NCBI GenBank assembly: GCA_964638155.1
Contig: CAZWYI010000013.1
Coordinates: 1 to 52,591 of the forward strand
Length of the DNA: 52,591 nucleotides
From: CAYZTD01 sp964638155
GTDB taxonomy: Archaea > Thermoplasmatota > E2 > DHVEG-1
Direction: 5' to 3'
Shown: positions 16,693-24,906 of the stretch, one piece after another
Layout of the letters: every line of letters starts with the position of its first letter
How positions within the stretch are numbered: the first letter of the stretch is position 1
Notes under the pieces: generated by a model
Database searches by the model: none
What the model was told of the DNA's origin: nothing
What the model saw: the letters and a program-made list of their open reading frames with translations, nothing else
Translations under genes and position numbers: made by a program

Positions 16693-17553
16693 TTGAATCC
16701 AATATTTATCATAGGAAACCCTAGATCTGGAACCAGTTTGCTCAGAATAATTTTAAATTCTCATAAAGAAATAATGATTCCTCCTGAAGCAGGCTTTGCT
16801 ATGTGGTTATATTCAAAATATAAAAATCAAGATTTTTCTATAAGCGAAATAAAATTAAATTATTTACAGGATTTATATCAAACTAGAAAATTTGAAACTT
16901 GGGGTTTGAATCCACAAGAATTAAAAAAGTATATTCTTTCTAAAAATATTAGTAGATATTCAGAAATGATAAGATTAATATATATATTCTATGGTAAATC
17001 AAAGAATCGTAGTTTTAGTCGATGGGGCGACAAAAATAACTTTTACATAGACTATATTACACAAATTAATCAACTTTTTAAAAATGTTCAATTTATTCAT
17101 ATTGTTAGAGATGGGAGAGATATTGTATGTTCGTATAAAGATATTAATAAAAAAAGAATCAAATCCAAATATAAGCCGAATTTACCAGATGATGTTAAAA
17201 GTATCGCATACGAATGGAAAGAAAATGAAAAAAAAATATCTGATTCCTTTGAGTCAGTAGATGATAATAGAACCTTAACTATCCGTTATGAGGATTTAAT
17301 TCTAAATTTTTCAAAGACTATGAAAAATATTATGAAATATCTAAATCTCCCATATGACGATGGTATGGAACATTATTATTTAAATAATAACGACGAGCCA
17401 ACAGATTTTTTACAATGGAAATCAAAAATTAAAAAACCAATTGATAAATCAAGAGTTTGTAGATATAAAATAGAATTGGATGATAACTCTGTAAAAATTT
17501 TTAATAACATTGCATCTTCAGTTCTAAAAAAATATAACTACGAACTAAATTAA
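16693..17553 (+). CDS. Sulfotransferase-family protein
   Basis: A 286-residue protein starting at TTG (16693) preceded by AAGGAG at about 16678, three bases after the aminotransferase stop. PIFIIGNPRSGTSLLRIIL at residues 3-21 is the 5'-PSB loop for PAPS; FIHIVRDGRDIVCSYKDI at about 135-152 is the 3'-phosphate-binding segment with Arg and Ser. TLTIRYEDLILNF is the usual later strand. It would sulfate a sugar in the glycan built by this operon, which it ends. It is longer than the repeat-flanked homologue at 3972 and not closely similar, so substrates probably differ. Confidence 0.85.
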   Translation: MNPIFIIGNPRSGTSLLRIILNSHKEIMIPPEAGFAMWLYSKYKNQDFSISEIKLNYLQDLYQTRKFETWGLNPQELKKYILSKNISRYSEMIRLIYIFYGKSKNRSFSRWGDKNNFYIDYITQINQLFKNVQFIHIVRDGRDIVCSYKDINKKRIKSKYKPNLPDDVKSIAYEWKENEKKISDSFESVDDNRTLTIRYEDLILNFSKTMKNIMKYLNLPYDDGMEHYYLNNNDEPTDFLQWKSKIKKPIDKSRVCRYKIELDDNSVKIFNNIASSVLKKYNYELN

Positions 17554-17580
17554 TTTTTTATTATTGGAAAATACTTTTTA

Positions 17581-18714
17581 TCACTTTTTTGATGTATTAT
17601 TTGAATAAAATAAATTTCTGTAGAAATTTTTTGATTTTTCCATAGAATCAAACAAATTTCGTTTATTAAAATCTACGATTCTCTCTAAATCTTTTTGAGT
17701 ATATTTTTTTAGGTCAAACTTATCAAAATCAAACACCTTAACATTATAGTCCTTCTTTAATACTTTTGCATTAGGTGTTTCTAAATCTCCAAAAATAAGA
17801 AGGCCTTGCATGACTGCATATCTTATTGAGGTACCTCCTCCTCTTCTTTGAATATACAAACTATTAAATGTATTTAACTGGGGATAATATATTTCTTTTT
17901 TTCGATGATTTTGAAATAAAACAAGACCAATTTTTTTATTTCTTTGAAGTTTTAAAATTAGATAAAGTTGTTTTAATATGCTCAAAACCCCGTCTTTGAT
18001 ATTTAATTTTGGGAAAATAGCTAATGTACGTATGTTATACTTTTTTTTATTAATCAACATTAATGCCTTTATTGTTTTTTTTGAATGTTGAGGTTTTGTA
18101 AATATCTGAATATCTAATGAACTAAAATCCTTGTCTATTTTTTTCTCTTTTAATTTACTATACAATTCAATATCTGTTGGTAAGGTATAGTTAAGTAATC
18201 TTACATCATTCTTCATTGGGAAATAATCAACTCGAGAAGAGGGGCTCACAATATTTTTACAATCTAAAATAAAATCAGTAATCTTAGCAACATCCTCATT
18301 ACTTAACGTTTTAATAATAAAAGCTCTATCAATATCATCTCCCGTAGGAATTATGTATTTTTTCTTATATTTAATATTTAACTCGTTTATTTTATTATTT
18401 GCTAGAGCATTATTAACAATCATAGGGCAAAAGATTATATTATCATATTCAAAATAAAGTTCTTTCTTACTGCCCGTAATACATTTTATTTCAGATTTAT
18501 AACACGCAAAAATATTTCTTGCAAAAGGTTTAAGTTTTCTTATTAAATCTTCTGTATTACTATCTATCTTGTTTAAAAAACCTTTTTTGTGTCCTGAGAT
18601 TAGAAAATCCTGTTTATCAATTTTTTCATCAAAATAAGATGACAAAGAATGTAAAACAGGTATAATCCATGAATGACCTTTAGAATTTGTATTAATGACA
18701 ATAAGATTTCTCAT
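17581..18714 (-). CDS. Unrecognised protein, possible GT-B glycosyltransferase
   Basis: A 377-residue cytoplasmic protein that I do not recognise. Near the C-terminus, YIQRRGGGTSIRYAVMQGLL followed by IFGDLETPNAKVLKK resembles the donor-binding segment of GT-B transferases (usual form EGGGTSxREALAxGxP). The N-terminus NLIVINTNSKGHSWIIPVLH resembles the nucleotide-independent first strand and loop of the same fold. No signal peptide or membrane segment is seen. It lies last in the minus-strand run with neuA-neuB-neuC (35-bp gap from neuC), so a role in using the nonulosonate is plausible. Function not assigned. Confidence 0.6.
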   Translation of the reverse strand: MRNLIVINTNSKGHSWIIPVLHSLSSYFDEKIDKQDFLISGHKKGFLNKIDSNTEDLIRKLKPFARNIFACYKSEIKCITGSKKELYFEYDNIIFCPMIVNNALANNKINELNIKYKKKYIIPTGDDIDRAFIIKTLSNEDVAKITDFILDCKNIVSPSSRVDYFPMKNDVRLLNYTLPTDIELYSKLKEKKIDKDFSSLDIQIFTKPQHSKKTIKALMLINKKKYNIRTLAIFPKLNIKDGVLSILKQLYLILKLQRNKKIGLVLFQNHRKKEIYYPQLNTFNSLYIQRRGGGTSIRYAVMQGLLIFGDLETPNAKVLKKDYNVKVFDFDKFDLKKYTQKDLERIVDFNKRNLFDSMEKSKNFYRNLFYSNNTSKK

Positions 18715-18748
18715 GTAGCATTATCACCTTAAGATTTTTAAATTCTTT

Positions 18749-19882
18749 TTAATTGATATCTATATCTAAAAATTGTTTTTGGATATCTGTCTTCCAAATA
18801 TTATCTTTTTTTATGATATTATAAAATTTTTCACTACTATCTCCTTTTCCAAAGAAACTCACAGGTTTTATTTTTTTTTCTTCAGCTTTTTTAATAGCTT
18901 CAATGATAGAATCTGTGTTGTGTTCTACATTTATTATATTTTTACTTTTAGATCTATTTTTTTGTCTGCTACCAATATCTATTGATGGTATACCATATAC
19001 TTCAGCTTCTCTAATACCGGCACTTGAATTACCTATTATAAACTTTGATTCCTTTAAAAGTTTTAAAAAATATTCGAATCTTAAAGAAGGTATAACCCTA
19101 AATTTTTTATTACTTTTTAACTTTTCATATTCGCTTAATATTATTTCAGTTCCTTTATCATTATTTGGAAAAATTGTAACATAATTTCTTTTAGATTTAA
19201 TAAGCGCTGATAAAACTGTTTTGATATTTTTCTCTAGTTTACAAAGGTTGGTAGTTACCGGATGATAAATAAATATTGCATAATCTTCAAAAGGTATATC
19301 ATATCTTTTTTTAACTTTCTCTATTGAAGGAAGTCTATCTGATTTCATAATATCTAGATCAGGAGAACCTATTACAAAAATACTCTCTTCGAGTTCTCCC
19401 ATTTGAATTAATCTTTTTTTAGCCTGATTATTTGAAACAAAGTGTATATGGGCTAACTTAGATACTGAATGTCTTATTAACTCATCAATTGTCCCAGATA
19501 GTTCCCCGCCTTCAATATGTCCAACCAAAATATTGTTTAATGATCCTACAATAGCACCTGCCAAGGTTTCTACCCTATCTCCATGTACTATTATCATATC
19601 TGGTTTTATTTCTCTAACAAAGTTACCAAATCCTATTATTGTATTTGCTAGGATAATATCCATTTCTGTAGTACTAGATTGATTCATATACACGAATATA
19701 TTTTCATATCCTTTTTTTTCAACTTCTCGAAAAGTAGATCCATATATTGATAATGTATGCATACCAGTTACAAATACATAACACTCAAAAAGTTTTGATT
19801 TTTCCGCTTTATCTATTAAGGGTTTTAATTTACCAAAATCTGCTCGGGTACCAGTTAAAAAAACAATCTTTTTAGTTTTCAT
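18749..19882 (-). CDS. neuC: UDP-GlcNAc (or related) 2-epimerase, hydrolysing, NeuC/LegG type
   Basis: A 377-residue GT-B-fold epimerase. KIVFLTGTRADFGKLKPLID at residues 4-23 is the NeuC signature start. Further: VHGDRVETLAGAIVGSLNN (about 97-115), VGHIEGGELSGTIDELIRHS (about 118-137, with catalytic acids), HFVSNNQAKKRLIQMGE, IYHPVTTNL and FIIGNSSAGIREAEVYGIPS. The hydrolysing branch releases ManNAc or 6-deoxy-2,4-diacetamidomannose. It overlaps neuB by 11 bp, so it is translated from the same mRNA. Whether the product feeds sialic or legionaminic acid cannot be decided from sequence alone. Confidence 0.9.
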   Translation of the reverse strand: MKTKKIVFLTGTRADFGKLKPLIDKAEKSKLFECYVFVTGMHTLSIYGSTFREVEKKGYENIFVYMNQSSTTEMDIILANTIIGFGNFVREIKPDMIIVHGDRVETLAGAIVGSLNNILVGHIEGGELSGTIDELIRHSVSKLAHIHFVSNNQAKKRLIQMGELEESIFVIGSPDLDIMKSDRLPSIEKVKKRYDIPFEDYAIFIYHPVTTNLCKLEKNIKTVLSALIKSKRNYVTIFPNNDKGTEIILSEYEKLKSNKKFRVIPSLRFEYFLKLLKESKFIIGNSSAGIREAEVYGIPSIDIGSRQKNRSKSKNIINVEHNTDSIIEAIKKAEEKKIKPVSFFGKGDSSEKFYNIIKKDNIWKTDIQKQFLDIDIN

Positions 19883-20909
19883 TTTCTATCATGCTCCGAT
19901 TAAGCTGTGTATCTTTTTTAATTGTAGTCTTAGCTTTTTTACCTAATATCTTTTTATAATCTTCGGCTTTTATTTCCCCTGTTCCAGGTCTTTTAACCCA
20001 AATATTATCTTTTGTAAATTTTTCTCCTTTTGAAATATTTTTAATACTTACTACGCTGGCATAGGCAAAATTAGCTGTTTTTATTTCTTCTTTAAGAATT
20101 GTTTTTTTTCCTCCGATTGCATCATAAATTGCCTTACTTCCTTTTATTAGATCCTCTAGTTCTTTAGGATTTATAGAAATTTCTATATCTGGGCCAGGCC
20201 AGTTCTTATTTGATGTAAAATGTTTTTCCAAAATTAATGCTCCAAGAGCAACTGCACCAAAACAAGTATAATTACCAATGGAGTGATCACTCAAACCTAT
20301 TATAGCTTTTGGAAAATATTTTTTTAATTCTTTAATAGCTCCAAGTCTAACTTTTTTATATGGTGTGGGATATAAAGAGGTACAATGTAATAAAGCATAC
20401 TCCACATCATGATTTTCAATTATATTTACGCTTTTACTTATAGAACTGATATTATTCATACCCGTGCTTAAAATAATTGGTTTTCCAAATGAAGCAATAT
20501 GCTCAATTAAAGGATAATTATTACATTCTCCTGACCCAATCTTATAAGCTTTAACACCAATTTTTTCTAACCTATCGGCTGCTTTTCTGGAAAAAGGTGT
20601 ACTTAGAAAAATTAAACCTAAAGACTCAGCATATTTTTTAAGTTTTTTTTCCTCATTTGAACTTAGACGGCATTTCTTCATTATATCATAAATAGATTCA
20701 TTTGCATTCATAGGTACAATCTTTTTTGCGTCTGGAATCATTTCATCTTCGATTATATGAGACTGTAATTTTATACATTCAGCACCAGATTTATGTGCAT
20801 CAAAAATCATCTTTTTTGCTTTACCAAAGTCTCCACCATGGTTTATACCTATTTCTGCAATAACAAATGGTTTATTTTTTGAACTAATTGATCTATTTGA
20901 GATTTTCAT
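19872..20909 (-). CDS. neuB: N-acetylneuraminate/legionaminate synthase
   Basis: A 345-residue protein: NeuB TIM barrel (residues about 12-275) plus a C-terminal SAF/antifreeze-like domain (about 285-345, KNISKGEKFTKDNIWVKRPG). Signatures are PFVIAEIGINHGGDFGKAKK, FLSTPFS, YKIGSGECNNYPLIEHIA, ILSTGM, LHCTSLYPTPY and IGLSDHSIG. It condenses PEP with ManNAc or a deoxy-diacetamido hexose to form a nonulosonic acid. It overlaps neuA by 17 bp upstream and neuC by 11 bp downstream. Length is normal for the family. Confidence 0.93.
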   Translation of the reverse strand: MKISNRSISSKNKPFVIAEIGINHGGDFGKAKKMIFDAHKSGAECIKLQSHIIEDEMIPDAKKIVPMNANESIYDIMKKCRLSSNEEKKLKKYAESLGLIFLSTPFSRKAADRLEKIGVKAYKIGSGECNNYPLIEHIASFGKPIILSTGMNNISSISKSVNIIENHDVEYALLHCTSLYPTPYKKVRLGAIKELKKYFPKAIIGLSDHSIGNYTCFGAVALGALILEKHFTSNKNWPGPDIEISINPKELEDLIKGSKAIYDAIGGKKTILKEEIKTANFAYASVVSIKNISKGEKFTKDNIWVKRPGTGEIKAEDYKKILGKKAKTTIKKDTQLNRSMIENEN

Positions 20910-21579
20910 TTCTTTTCCTCATAAAGTATTCTGCTAGTTTTAGATCTTCAATATCATCAATATCAATTGCTTCCTCATAATTTTTTATAAAAAATGGCAT
21001 TATTTTCTTGCCAAATAATTTTCCTTTTTTAATTAAATCGCTTTTGAATATGAAAATAGTTCCACATTCTCTGTAAACTTTTTCGATATCCTGTCTTCTT
21101 TTACCTAACTTATAACAAGGTTTGTAATTACCATTTTTAATAGTTCCAATTTTTCCTTCTATTGGATATAATGGAATTAAAGAATCAAAATTATCAATAT
21201 TTTTGCAAAAAGTTTCACATGCTAAATCTATTGTCAATTCTTTTCTTAAAGGTGATGTTGGTTGTAGTAATACAACGACATCCGGTAAATTTTCATCTTT
21301 TAATATTTTTAATGCATGTTTTAATACTTCAACCATAGGAGTTGTGTCTTTTGCAATATCTTTTGGTCTCTTTATTACTTTACAATTAAAACTCTTTGAA
21401 ATTCTATTTATCTCTTCGTCATCTGTAGAAACATAGATTTTGTCAATAAACTTTGATTTTTCTGCTGCTTTTATAGAATAGTAAATTAATGGTTTATCTA
21501 AAAGTAGTCTAATATTTTTTCTAGTTAATCCTTTACTACCCCCACGTGCAGGAATAATTGCTATTATTTTATTTTTCAT
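20893..21579 (-). CDS. neuA: CMP-N-acetylneuraminate/legionaminate synthetase
   Basis: A 228-residue cytidylyltransferase. IAIIPARGGSKGLTRKNIRL (residues 5-24) is the CTP-binding signature; IYVSTDDEEINRISKSFN, VVLLQPTSPLRKELTIDLAC (with the QPTSPLR motif) and AIDIDDIEDLKLAEYF follow. It activates the NeuB product with CTP. It is first in the compact neuA-neuB-neuC operon. Together the three are sufficient to make CMP-nonulosonate from an activated HexNAc, and the acceptor transferases may be those at 11756 or 21654. Confidence 0.92.
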   Translation of the reverse strand: MKNKIIAIIPARGGSKGLTRKNIRLLLDKPLIYYSIKAAEKSKFIDKIYVSTDDEEINRISKSFNCKVIKRPKDIAKDTTPMVEVLKHALKILKDENLPDVVVLLQPTSPLRKELTIDLACETFCKNIDNFDSLIPLYPIEGKIGTIKNGNYKPCYKLGKRRQDIEKVYRECGTIFIFKSDLIKKGKLFGKKIMPFFIKNYEEAIDIDDIEDLKLAEYFMRKRNENLK

Positions 21580-21653
21580 TTCTAACCATAGAATATTTAA
21601 TCAACTTAAAAAAACTTGCAAATATATTTAAAATATTTAACTAAAAAATGAAT

Positions 21654-23048
21654 TTATTGCATATTCAATTTTTCTTCTAAAAAACGTTTATAATTTTTTT
21701 CCCAATCTGGATTAAAATAATATGCTAAATTAAAATTTTTACTTTGCTCTTCATCATTTCTTATTAAATCTTTGAGTTCTTCATTTTCTTTGAATCTACT
21801 ACAAACATCTTTTGGAATATGTTTTCTTGACAGTTTATTATCCAAAATAAAAATATTTTTGTCAAATCCCATCGCTTCAAAAACCGTTGTTGAATAACAA
21901 GCAACAATGTTTTCTGATTCAGCGATAAACCTGTAGATATCCCCAGCTTTAGCTATATGAATATTCTTGTATTTGTATAACTCTTTATATCGATCCTTAA
22001 AAGGAACCTCTCCCGGATGCAATTTAAAAATGATTTTATAACTTGGCATTTGTTCTGATAAATATTCAGAGATTTTTACAAACTGATTTGTAAGGTCTCC
22101 CTGAGATACTATTAAAATAGTTTTTTTCTTTTCTTTTACATTTTTATATTTTTTTATACTTTCATAAAAATGAGGAGCGCCTATTGTGATTGTTTTGGAA
22201 GGTATATCCATCTGTTTATTCCAATAATCTCCAAAAGTTAAAACATAATCTGGAAGATATTTTTTGTATTCTTCGCTCCTAAAAACTTCTTTACCATAAT
22301 TATACGCTAAATGACCTTTAGAAATCGTTCCATGCTGAAGTTCACCAGTTAATATACCATGTTCTTTAGCGGTTTTAATTAACATTGCGTTGTAGTTACC
22401 GTATGATGCTGCGTTAACAAAAATAATATTTGGATTAATTTTTTCAAACAAATTTGAATAGTAACTTTTATAGTAATCATAGCTAAAATAAAATTCATAC
22501 AGTTTTTTTCTTATTTTGCTACAAATTTTTTTTTCAAAACTTGTATTTCTTTTAATGAATTTGATAAATTGTTCAATATCTGAATTTTGTTTTTTAAAAA
22601 TAGTATTTTTAATTTGAGAAAATATATAAGATTTTAATCTACAATAATCTCCAGTTGCAAAACCCTTAATTTTCTTTGGAATATGATATACTCCTCTATA
22701 TGATTTATCAATTACTAGAGTCTTTTTTGTTAAATTAGAATAATAATCAGAATATATGTTAAAATTTTTATGCCCTATTCTACCTCTTGCAGGTACATAG
22801 AAAATTATGTTAAATTTTCTATTATATTTATGTGGTGCATACAAAATTGTATAAAAAAAATATTTAAAAGTTCTAATTGAAATTTTTGGTTGTTTCGCAT
22901 GAGAGATCAATTCACTAAATTTTAACTGATTGATTTTAAATAAAACATCCCATCTTATAAGCGGCCATATCAAAAGATTATGTTTTTTTATAACAAAATC
23001 ATTTTTTATGACTTTGTTATCCAGATTATAAAAATCATCTAGAATCAT
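21654..23048 (-). CDS. Capsule-type glycosyltransferase (GT-B-like, polysialyl/CDP-glycerol transferase-like)
   Basis: A 464-residue protein. GELQHGTISKGHLAYNYG at about residues 240-257 contains the QHG motif common to a group of capsule-polysaccharide transferases and glycerophosphotransferase-like enzymes. LPDYVLTFGDYW, KIIFKLHPGEVPFKDRYKEL (about 325-344) and ENIVACYSTTVFEAMGFDKN (about 370-390) fit the GT-B donor site, with KLHPGE and S-T-x-x-x-E positions matching that group. The first 200 residues are basic and family-specific. No transmembrane segment was seen. Located 74 bp upstream of neuA on the same strand, it is a strong second candidate for transfer of the CMP-activated sugar. 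Exact donor unknown. Confidence 0.65.
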   Translation of the reverse strand: MILDDFYNLDNKVIKNDFVIKKHNLLIWPLIRWDVLFKINQLKFSELISHAKQPKISIRTFKYFFYTILYAPHKYNRKFNIIFYVPARGRIGHKNFNIYSDYYSNLTKKTLVIDKSYRGVYHIPKKIKGFATGDYCRLKSYIFSQIKNTIFKKQNSDIEQFIKFIKRNTSFEKKICSKIRKKLYEFYFSYDYYKSYYSNLFEKINPNIIFVNAASYGNYNAMLIKTAKEHGILTGELQHGTISKGHLAYNYGKEVFRSEEYKKYLPDYVLTFGDYWNKQMDIPSKTITIGAPHFYESIKKYKNVKEKKKTILIVSQGDLTNQFVKISEYLSEQMPSYKIIFKLHPGEVPFKDRYKELYKYKNIHIAKAGDIYRFIAESENIVACYSTTVFEAMGFDKNIFILDNKLSRKHIPKDVCSRFKENEELKDLIRNDEEQSKNFNLAYYFNPDWEKNYKRFLEEKLNMQ

Positions 23049-23190
23049 AATTTAACGATCCTCTCAAAGCAAATAGTAGACTACCCTCATCGGGAAATTT
23101 AGTTATATCTACGAGACAAGTAGGATAAGATATTAAATGTTTTGCTATAATATAGAACTAGATTATTTCTAGTAATTTTTGCAAATTCTT

Positions 23191-23219
23191 TTTATAATGT
23201 TAAATATTTTCACAATCTG
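23191..23219 (+). promoter_or_regulatory. Probable leaderless promoter of the 23220 acyltransferase gene
   Basis: TTTATAAT (23191-23198) is centred about 26 bp before the ATG at 23220, with no ribosome site between. Confidence 0.45.
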
Positions 23220-23975
23220 ATGAAAGAATCATTAATTAGATCTTTTGAAGACCAAGCAAAAAGATATATTTCTAAACCAAGCTCATCATTCTTTTTAAAG
23301 CTATTCTCCTTTTTTAAATTGACATATATCGGTGTAAAAGTTCAATATCCTACTTATATAGCGCCAAATGGAAAAATAAAAAGTGGAAAAAATATTAAAA
23401 TCCATAAAAATTGTCGTCTATCTGGAAAAATAGATTTAGATGATGATGTTGAAATATATCAGAACTGTACATTATATGGGAAAACAAAAATCGGAAAATA
23501 TTCTGTAATAAATAAAAATTCTGAACTAATTGGCGAAGTACAAATGGGAAAATATTGTTCTATTGCAAGAAATGTAACTTTTCAAGGTGTAAATCATATA
23601 ATGAACGAAGCTTCCACTAATATTCCTTTTTTAAGAAATTTATTTAAAAAAGAACCAAAAAGGGTTTCAAAAGGGCCAATAATGGTGGGAAATGATGTTT
23701 GGATAGGAACCAAATGTATCATACTATCTGGTGTAAATATAGGTGACGGAGCTGTAGTTGGAGCAGGGTCCGTTCTAACAAAAGATGTAAAACCCTATTC
23801 CATTGTTGGAGGATCTCCAGCACGTCATTTGAAATGGAGATTCCCTGAAAATATTAGAAATCAACTCAAAGAAATTAAATGGTGGAATTGGGATGATAAA
23901 AAAATTAAAAAAAATAAATCTTTTTTCAAAAAAGACTTAACAAAAGAAGATAATTTAAAAAAATTGATAAAATAA
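23220..23975 (+). CDS. CatB/WbbJ-like hexapeptide-repeat O-acetyltransferase
   Basis: A 251-residue left-handed beta-helix acyltransferase. Hexapeptide turns run from about residue 45 (IAPNGKIKSGKNIKIHKNCR, KIDLDDDVEIY, TKIGKYSVINKNSELIGEV). The catalytic-type segment NHIMNEASTNIPF contains the His seen in acetyltransferases. VWIGTKCIILSGVNIGDGAV and VGAGSVLTKDVKPYSIVGGS (PARHLKWRF) close the fold. The WWxWDxxKIxxN tail is the usual CatB/Vat end. It uses acetyl-CoA; the acceptor is probably a sugar of the island. It is convergent with the sulfotransferase at 23996, 20 bp away. Confidence 0.82.
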   Translation: MKESLIRSFEDQAKRYISKPSSSFFLKLFSFFKLTYIGVKVQYPTYIAPNGKIKSGKNIKIHKNCRLSGKIDLDDDVEIYQNCTLYGKTKIGKYSVINKNSELIGEVQMGKYCSIARNVTFQGVNHIMNEASTNIPFLRNLFKKEPKRVSKGPIMVGNDVWIGTKCIILSGVNIGDGAVVGAGSVLTKDVKPYSIVGGSPARHLKWRFPENIRNQLKEIKWWNWDDKKIKKNKSFFKKDLTKEDNLKKLIK

Positions 23976-23995
23976 AAACAAATCCTTAAACTTTT

Positions 23996-24799
23996 TTATA
24001 TTTTCTTCCAAACATTGGTATTTAAACCCGTGATTTTCTCAAGCTCAATATTATACTTTTCAAAATAATCGTCTAGTTCTTTTTTAATATCTCTATCAAT
24101 AGATGGAACTTTACCTCTTTTCATGTTTATAACACGATTTAAGAAATCTGATAAATAAGGAATCTTTTTTACATATGAATTTTGAGATATTTTTGCAATA
24201 GTTTTACTCCTTGGAGAGCCACCAATATTGTATTTTTTTAAATCTCCAAATTTAAATGAGTCATCTATATTTAAAAAATCGAGAATCTCGTTTAATTTTG
24301 TATTATTTAATCTTTCCACAATTAAAAAAAACATTTTATTCTTTGGAAAATAATCAAGCCATCGTTTGACATGAATAACATATTTGGATATTTCTAAATA
24401 ATTCTCTTTAACTTCTTCAGTTTTTCCATTTAATTCTTTTCTAATTGCTTTTTCAAAAGTATCATTGTCTTCGCGCCCCTTTCTAACATTGTGCCAATAA
24501 TGAGAATAAGCTCTATCAATTGGATTTCTAAAAATAAAAATTAGTTTTACATCTGGTAAATGTTTTTTAACTCTTGCTGGAACCTCCTCATTAAAAAAAT
24601 AATTAGGTGTTTTTTCCCCAATCAATTTTTCAGAATGCCCTTCAAAGAAATTTTTGTACCACTCTATTCCTTTTTCATAATTTGAATTAAAAAAATGAGT
24701 TTCACCATGGCAAAAAATATCTGGATGTTTATTAAGATATATTTTTAGGGAAGTTGTACCAGATTTAGGTGGTCCAACGATTAGAAAATTTGGAAGCAT
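23996..24799 (-). CDS. Sulfotransferase, heparan-sulfate N/O-sulfotransferase-like
   Basis: A 267-residue protein. FLIVGPPKSGTTSLKIYLNK at residues 5-24 is the PAPS 5'-phosphate loop (usual form GxxKxGTT). GEKTPNYFF at about 72-80 and KLIFIFRNPIDRAYSHYWHN at about 93-112 match the catalytic and 3'-phosphate-binding segments of Sulfotransfer_1 proteins acting on glycosaminoglycans. The final ITGLNTNVW segment is also typical. Length is normal. It is the third sulfotransferase of the window and the closest to eukaryote-like heparan enzymes. The gene is followed convergently by the acetyltransferase at 23220. Confidence 0.87.
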   Translation of the reverse strand: MLPNFLIVGPPKSGTTSLKIYLNKHPDIFCHGETHFFNSNYEKGIEWYKNFFEGHSEKLIGEKTPNYFFNEEVPARVKKHLPDVKLIFIFRNPIDRAYSHYWHNVRKGREDNDTFEKAIRKELNGKTEEVKENYLEISKYVIHVKRWLDYFPKNKMFFLIVERLNNTKLNEILDFLNIDDSFKFGDLKKYNIGGSPRSKTIAKISQNSYVKKIPYLSDFLNRVINMKRGKVPSIDRDIKKELDDYFEKYNIELEKITGLNTNVWKKI

Positions 24800-24873
24800 G
24801 GTGAAAGGGTAAAAGAAAAGCTATTTATTAATTTTTATTGTAAAATTTTTTTCAAAAATTGTTAGATAATGAA

Positions 24874-24906
24874 TTATAAATAATGGTTTCTTTATTAGAA
24901 GGCTCA
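24874..24906 (+). promoter_or_regulatory. Promoter deciding the start of the UDP-glucose dehydrogenase
   Basis: TTATAAAT at 24874-24881 is centred about 29 bp before the ATG at 24907. An upstream in-frame ATG at 24883 lies only 2 bp after this box and would not be on the transcript, so 24907 is preferred. Confidence 0.5.
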
